NCBI GenBank assembly: GCA_902462325.1
Contig: CABQBF010000135.1
Location: forward strand, 1 to 7,282
Direction: 5' to 3'
Length of the DNA: 7,282 nucleotides
From: an uncultured Peptococcaceae bacterium
Lineage (GTDB): Bacteria > Bacillota > Peptococcia > Peptococcales > Peptococcaceae
The translations under genes were made by a program, and so were the position numbers. Below the pieces are notes generated by a model that saw only the letters and a program-made list of their open reading frames with translations, was not told the origin of the DNA and did not search any database. Shown here piece after piece: positions 4,958 to 7,282 of this stretch. Each line of letters opens with the position of its first letter. Position 1 is the first letter of the stretch.

Positions 4958-6255
4958 GAGCTTATGATATGATTGCCCGCAAACGGGACGGCTTGTCCCA
5001 TAGCCGGGCAGAGTTAGAATTTTTGATAACAGGCTATGTAAAGGGTGCCATTAGCGATGAGCAGATGGCCGCTTGGCTGATGGCAGTCTATTTTCAAGGC
5101 ATGACAGAAGAAGAAACAGTGCTGTTGACCGATATCATGGAACATTCGGGCGCTGTGATGGATTTCAGCGGTGTTCACGGCACTGTGGTGGATAAGCACA
5201 GCACTGGCGGTGTGGGTGATAAAACTACTCTAATTGTGGCGCCGTTAGTAGCGGCTGCCGGTTTGCCGGTAGGAAAACTATCGGGCCGGGGATTGGGCTT
5301 TACCGGTGGCACCATTGATAAATTGGAGGCCATTCCAGGCTTTCAAACCAGCATGGACACAGCGCAATTCATGCAGCAAGTCAATCGCATCGGCGTTGCT
5401 GTAGCCGGACAGACTGCTAATTTGGTGCCAGCCGATAAGAAAATCTATGCGCTGCGGGACCTCACCGCTACCGTTGAAAGCATTCCGCTGATTGCCAGCA
5501 GTATTATGAGTAAAAAACTAGCTTCCGGCGCTGCCTGTATTGTGTTGGATGTAAAATTCGGTTCCGGCGCTTTTATGCAAAAGCGGGAACAGGCAGAGCA
5601 ATTGGCCCGTACCATGGTCAAAATTGGTAATGGTTTGGGCCGTAAAACGGTGGCGGTGCTGTCTTCCATGGAAGAACCGCTGGGCTATGCAGTCGGCAAC
5701 AGTTTGGAAGTGCAGGAAGCCATAGACACATTGCAAGGCCATGGGCCGACCGATTTGACGGAACTTTGTCTCCACTTGAGCGGGCAAATGATTTATTTAG
5801 GCGGCAAAGCAGCCAGCGCTCAAGAAGGATATGCCAAAGCGGCTCAACTTTTGACAGAGGGCAGAGGATGGCAAAAATTTGTGCAGCTAGTAGAAGCGCA
5901 AGGGGGAACGATGCAGCATGGATTGCTGCAAGCAACTCATCAGCTTGCAGTGCCTGCGCTGCATACAGGCGTGGTGCAGGCTATCGACGCCAAAGCCATC
6001 GGTCATGTCAGCATGCTGTTAGGTGCCGGACGGGAGCATAAAGCAGCAAGCATTGATTTGTCGGCAGGCGTGTTGCTGCAGAAAAAAGTAGGGGAGTCGG
6101 TCAGTGCCGGTGAACCATTGGCCATTTTGCATTATCAAGATGATTACGCCGAACGGGTGCAGGAGGCGGCACAAGAATTGCAAAACGCCTATACCATCGG
6201 CCGGACAATCACAGAAAAAGCGCCGTTAATCTGGAAAATTATCGGCGTATCATAA
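4954..6255 (+). CDS. pdp: pyrimidine-nucleoside phosphorylase
   Basis: A 433-aa enzyme that cleaves thymidine, uridine and deoxyuridine with phosphate to give the base and (deoxy)ribose-1-phosphate. It belongs to the thymidine phosphorylase/AnmK-independent NP-II family and is dimeric in known relatives. The signature SGRGLGFTGGTIDKLE spans 110-125. Phosphate-binding Lys81 and Ser83 lie in DKHSTGGVGDKTT. Base-binding Arg168, Ser183 and Lys187 fall at the same numbers as in the Geobacillus enzyme. The N-terminal helical domain is at 1-65, the central alpha/beta domain follows, and the C-terminal domain lies after about 330. AGGAGG (4941-4946) lies 7 nt before the ATG, inside the deoB end. The neighbours and K/R/S residues favour Pdp over thymidine-only DeoA, but specificity is inferred. 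No purine phosphorylase or dacF follows, unlike in Bacillus. Confidence 0.95.
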   Translation: MRAYDMIARKRDGLSHSRAELEFLITGYVKGAISDEQMAAWLMAVYFQGMTEEETVLLTDIMEHSGAVMDFSGVHGTVVDKHSTGGVGDKTTLIVAPLVAAAGLPVGKLSGRGLGFTGGTIDKLEAIPGFQTSMDTAQFMQQVNRIGVAVAGQTANLVPADKKIYALRDLTATVESIPLIASSIMSKKLASGAACIVLDVKFGSGAFMQKREQAEQLARTMVKIGNGLGRKTVAVLSSMEEPLGYAVGNSLEVQEAIDTLQGHGPTDLTELCLHLSGQMIYLGGKAASAQEGYAKAAQLLTEGRGWQKFVQLVEAQGGTMQHGLLQATHQLAVPALHTGVVQAIDAKAIGHVSMLLGAGREHKAASIDLSAGVLLQKKVGESVSAGEPLAILHYQDDYAERVQEAAQELQNAYTIGRTITEKAPLIWKIIGVS

Positions 6256-6323
6256 AATGCTATTCGGTAAAACACATTGAACGCTCAGAACGGAAGGACT
6301 ATCTTTGTAAGATTTCACAAAAC

Positions 6324-6356
6324 ATAAAACCGCCACGTTTATGGTGGCGGTTTTAT
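6324..6356. terminator. strong terminator after pdp
   Basis: ATAAAACCGCCAC (6324-6336) and GTGGCGGTTTTAT (6344-6356) form a perfect 13-bp stem with a 7-nt loop. The GC core has a T-run on one side and an A-run on the other, so it can work in both directions. It closes the methyltransferase-deoB-pdp operon. Confidence 0.9.
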
Positions 6357-6368
6357 ACTCGAAAGTGC

Positions 6369-6387
6369 ATGTCTATGAAACAGACAT
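6369..6387. repeat. short inverted repeat in the pdp to Cys-rich gene gap
   Basis: ATGTCT (6369-6374) and AGACAT (6382-6387) form a 6-bp perfect inverted repeat with a 7-nt loop. Apart from it and the weaker GTTCT/AGAAC pair at about 6414-6435, the stretch 6357-6468 shows no gene or site I can support. Either repeat could be chance in this AT-rich gap. Confidence 0.3.
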
Positions 6388-6468
6388 TGATTGTATGTCA
6401 CGATTAGAGAACTGTTCTGTTATTTCAGTTAGAACCTTTTCCGCTGTGTTTTTCTGATAAATCCATCA

Positions 6469-6495
6469 ACTATTGTCCCGATGCTGCATAAATTA
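6469..6495 (+). promoter_or_regulatory. sigma-K-like promoter of the 209-aa Cys-rich gene
   Basis: AC (6469-6470) is followed after exactly 16 nt by CATAAATTA (6487-6495), a full match to AC-N16-CATAnnnTA. The predicted start is near 6502. The distance from the -10 end to the ATG is 56 nt, nearly the same as for the minus-strand Cys-rich operon (57 nt). No competing sigma-A pair is evident here. Confidence 0.58.
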
Positions 6496-6500
6496 AAACA

Positions 6501-6517
6501 GGAAAAGAATATTTTCC
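6501..6517 (+). other. stem-loop near the predicted 5' end of the 209-aa gene mRNA
   Basis: GGAAAA (6501-6506) pairs with TTTTCC (6512-6517) around a 5-nt loop and begins 6 nt after the -10 box. It would therefore cap the mRNA 5' end, as in some long-lived Bacillota transcripts. That function is inference. Confidence 0.35.
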
Positions 6518-6550
6518 CGTATTTTATTTTGTGTAGAAGGGGAGAAGGAT

Positions 6551-7180
6551 ATGAGTGATGAAAGCAAAGTAACGCGGGAGGACATCATGGAGCAACTGCA
6601 GGCTGGTCATCGGGCCCGTTTAGATGGCAGCATTCTGCAGAATTTCAATAAAGATTCTGTGCAGTTTCGCGAAGTGCTGCCCAACCGTCCACCACAGCGA
6701 CCGCAACAACCACAACAACCACAGCAACAGATTCCAGAAAGCTATCTGAATTATGCGGCGCAACTATTGGAACAGATGCGGGGTGTTTACGGTAGTTCTT
6801 GGGATAATTGCGGTTGCGGCAGCAGTTGGCACGGCGGACATAATCATTTTTACGACCCATGCAGCGGCGCTGACGCCGCACCGCCAAGCTGTGGATGCCC
6901 GGTATTTGACTGCACCAGTAACACCTGTTGCAACGATAATTTTGTACCGCCAAGACCAAAACCACAGCCGCCTATGCCTGACTGCGGTTGCGGCACTACG
7001 ACTTATTACGATGATTGCGCCTACAAATTGCAGCAGTTGTGCGACCAGTTGAACCGTATTGAATCTATGACCAAAGAAATGTATCTGACCAATCAGCAAT
7101 TGTTCAGCTATATTATCGAGTATTACAACAACTTTATTGCTGCCAGCAATACCGGCAGCAAATCGGACAGCGACTGCTGA
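6551..7180 (+). CDS. Cys-, Pro/Gln- and Asn-rich protein, putative spore coat or exosporium component
   Basis: A 209-aa protein that I do not recognise. Four regions are visible. Residues 1-42 form a charged segment. Residues 44-60 are a Pro/Gln repeat. Residues 80-150 are a Cys-rich core with NCGCG (86-90), a His cluster WHGGHNHFYDPC (93-104), SCGC (113-116), TCC (125-127), a proline run (133-143) and DCGCG (144-148). Residues 151-200 are a helical, Tyr/Gln/Asn-rich domain (KLQQLCDQLNRIESMTKEMY) ending in a lone C-terminal Cys209. There are thirteen Cys in all, and no signal peptide or membrane segment. The ribosome site AAGGGGAG (about 6537-6544) precedes the ATG by about 6 nt. The sigma-K-like promoter, cysteine load and low complexity suggest a cross-linked late-sporulation surface protein. 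Cys/His metal binding is the alternative. The gene stands alone between two terminators. Confidence 0.8.
   Translation: MSDESKVTREDIMEQLQAGHRARLDGSILQNFNKDSVQFREVLPNRPPQRPQQPQQPQQQIPESYLNYAAQLLEQMRGVYGSSWDNCGCGSSWHGGHNHFYDPCSGADAAPPSCGCPVFDCTSNTCCNDNFVPPRPKPQPPMPDCGCGTTTYYDDCAYKLQQLCDQLNRIESMTKEMYLTNQQLFSYIIEYYNNFIAASNTGSKSDSDC
6692..6727 (+). repeat. 9-nt tandem repeat coding for PQ[QR] units
   Basis: Four copies of a CCR-CAR-[CGA/CAA] unit at 9-nt period encode PQR-PQQ-PQQ-PQQ (residues 48-59). The central copies differ only at third codon positions. It is in frame and could change length by slippage or recombination without breaking the gene. Confidence 0.75.
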
Positions 7181-7205
7181 AAAGGAAAGGATCAAACCTG
7201 GAAGC

Positions 7206-7241
7206 AAAAAGGCCAGCCATAAAAATTAGGCTGGTCTTTTT
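7206..7241 (+). terminator. rho-independent terminator after the 209-aa gene
   Basis: AAAAAGGCCAGCC (7206-7218) pairs with GGCTGGTCTTTTT (7229-7241), with one G-U wobble, around a 10-nt A/T-rich loop and ends in TTTTT. It lies 25 nt after the stop codon. The remaining 7242-7282 is very AT-rich, and I see no gene in it. Confidence 0.88.
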
Positions 7242-7282
7242 GGGTTCTAGGTTTATAATTACATCATATATTATTATATTAA

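Noticed and set aside
6764..7207. Long minus-strand open frames under the 209-aa gene
   Set aside because: Mirror of the Cys/Gly/Gln codon bias on the plus strand, with no ribosome site. The plus gene has promoter, ribosome site and terminator.
7265..7273. CATATATTA, a sigma-K -10 match at the right edge
   Set aside because: No AC at the right spacing and no downstream gene visible in the window.

Overview
The window reads as chromosome from an endospore-forming, low-to-mid GC Bacillota (Firmicutes). Three things support this: a stage II sporulation gene (spoIIM), the xerD-deoB-pdp order typical of that phylum, and a perfect Bacillus-type parS centromere site. Promoter-like sequences matching the mother-cell sigma-K consensus also sit in front of two Cys-rich gene units. 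Finer placement (for example Negativicutes, Peptococcaceae or other clostridia) cannot be decided from the sequence alone.

Layout. Positions 21-463 (minus strand) hold a two-gene operon. The first gene encodes a 72-aa Cys/Gly/Asn-rich protein with one hydrophobic segment. It is translationally coupled through TAATG to a 74-aa helical protein with a basic tail. A sigma-K-like promoter (520-547) drives the pair. Divergent from it, on the plus strand, are a small 74-aa gene of unknown function (590-814), a hairpin, spoIIM (894-1430), and a metal-enzyme-fold VOC protein (1516-1983) with its own extended -10 promoter and a terminator.

xerD (2147-3052) follows and is immediately succeeded by a 22-bp perfect palindrome containing the 16-bp parS consensus. 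A tightly packed operon comes next: a class I SAM methyltransferase (3135-3773), phosphopentomutase deoB (3770-4957) and pyrimidine-nucleoside phosphorylase pdp (4954-6255), joined by 4-nt overlaps and closed by a strong terminator (6324-6356). DeoB and Pdp form a salvage pair: Pdp releases (deoxy)ribose-1-phosphate from pyrimidine nucleosides, and DeoB converts it to the 5-phosphate for central metabolism. The methyltransferase has no obvious role in that pathway.

The right end has a second sigma-K-like promoter (6469-6495), then a 209-aa Cys-, Pro/Gln- and Asn-rich protein (6551-7180) and a terminator (7206-7241). The most interesting signal is that two unrecognised Cys-rich units, on opposite strands about 6 kb apart, share three things: the same AC-N16-CATAnnnTA promoter with almost identical spacing to the start codon, a 17-nt stem-loop near the predicted 5' end, and [N/D]CGCG motifs in the proteins. 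They look like two parts of one uncharacterised late-sporulation (coat, crust or exosporium) set. This is inference from promoter and composition, not from recognised homology.
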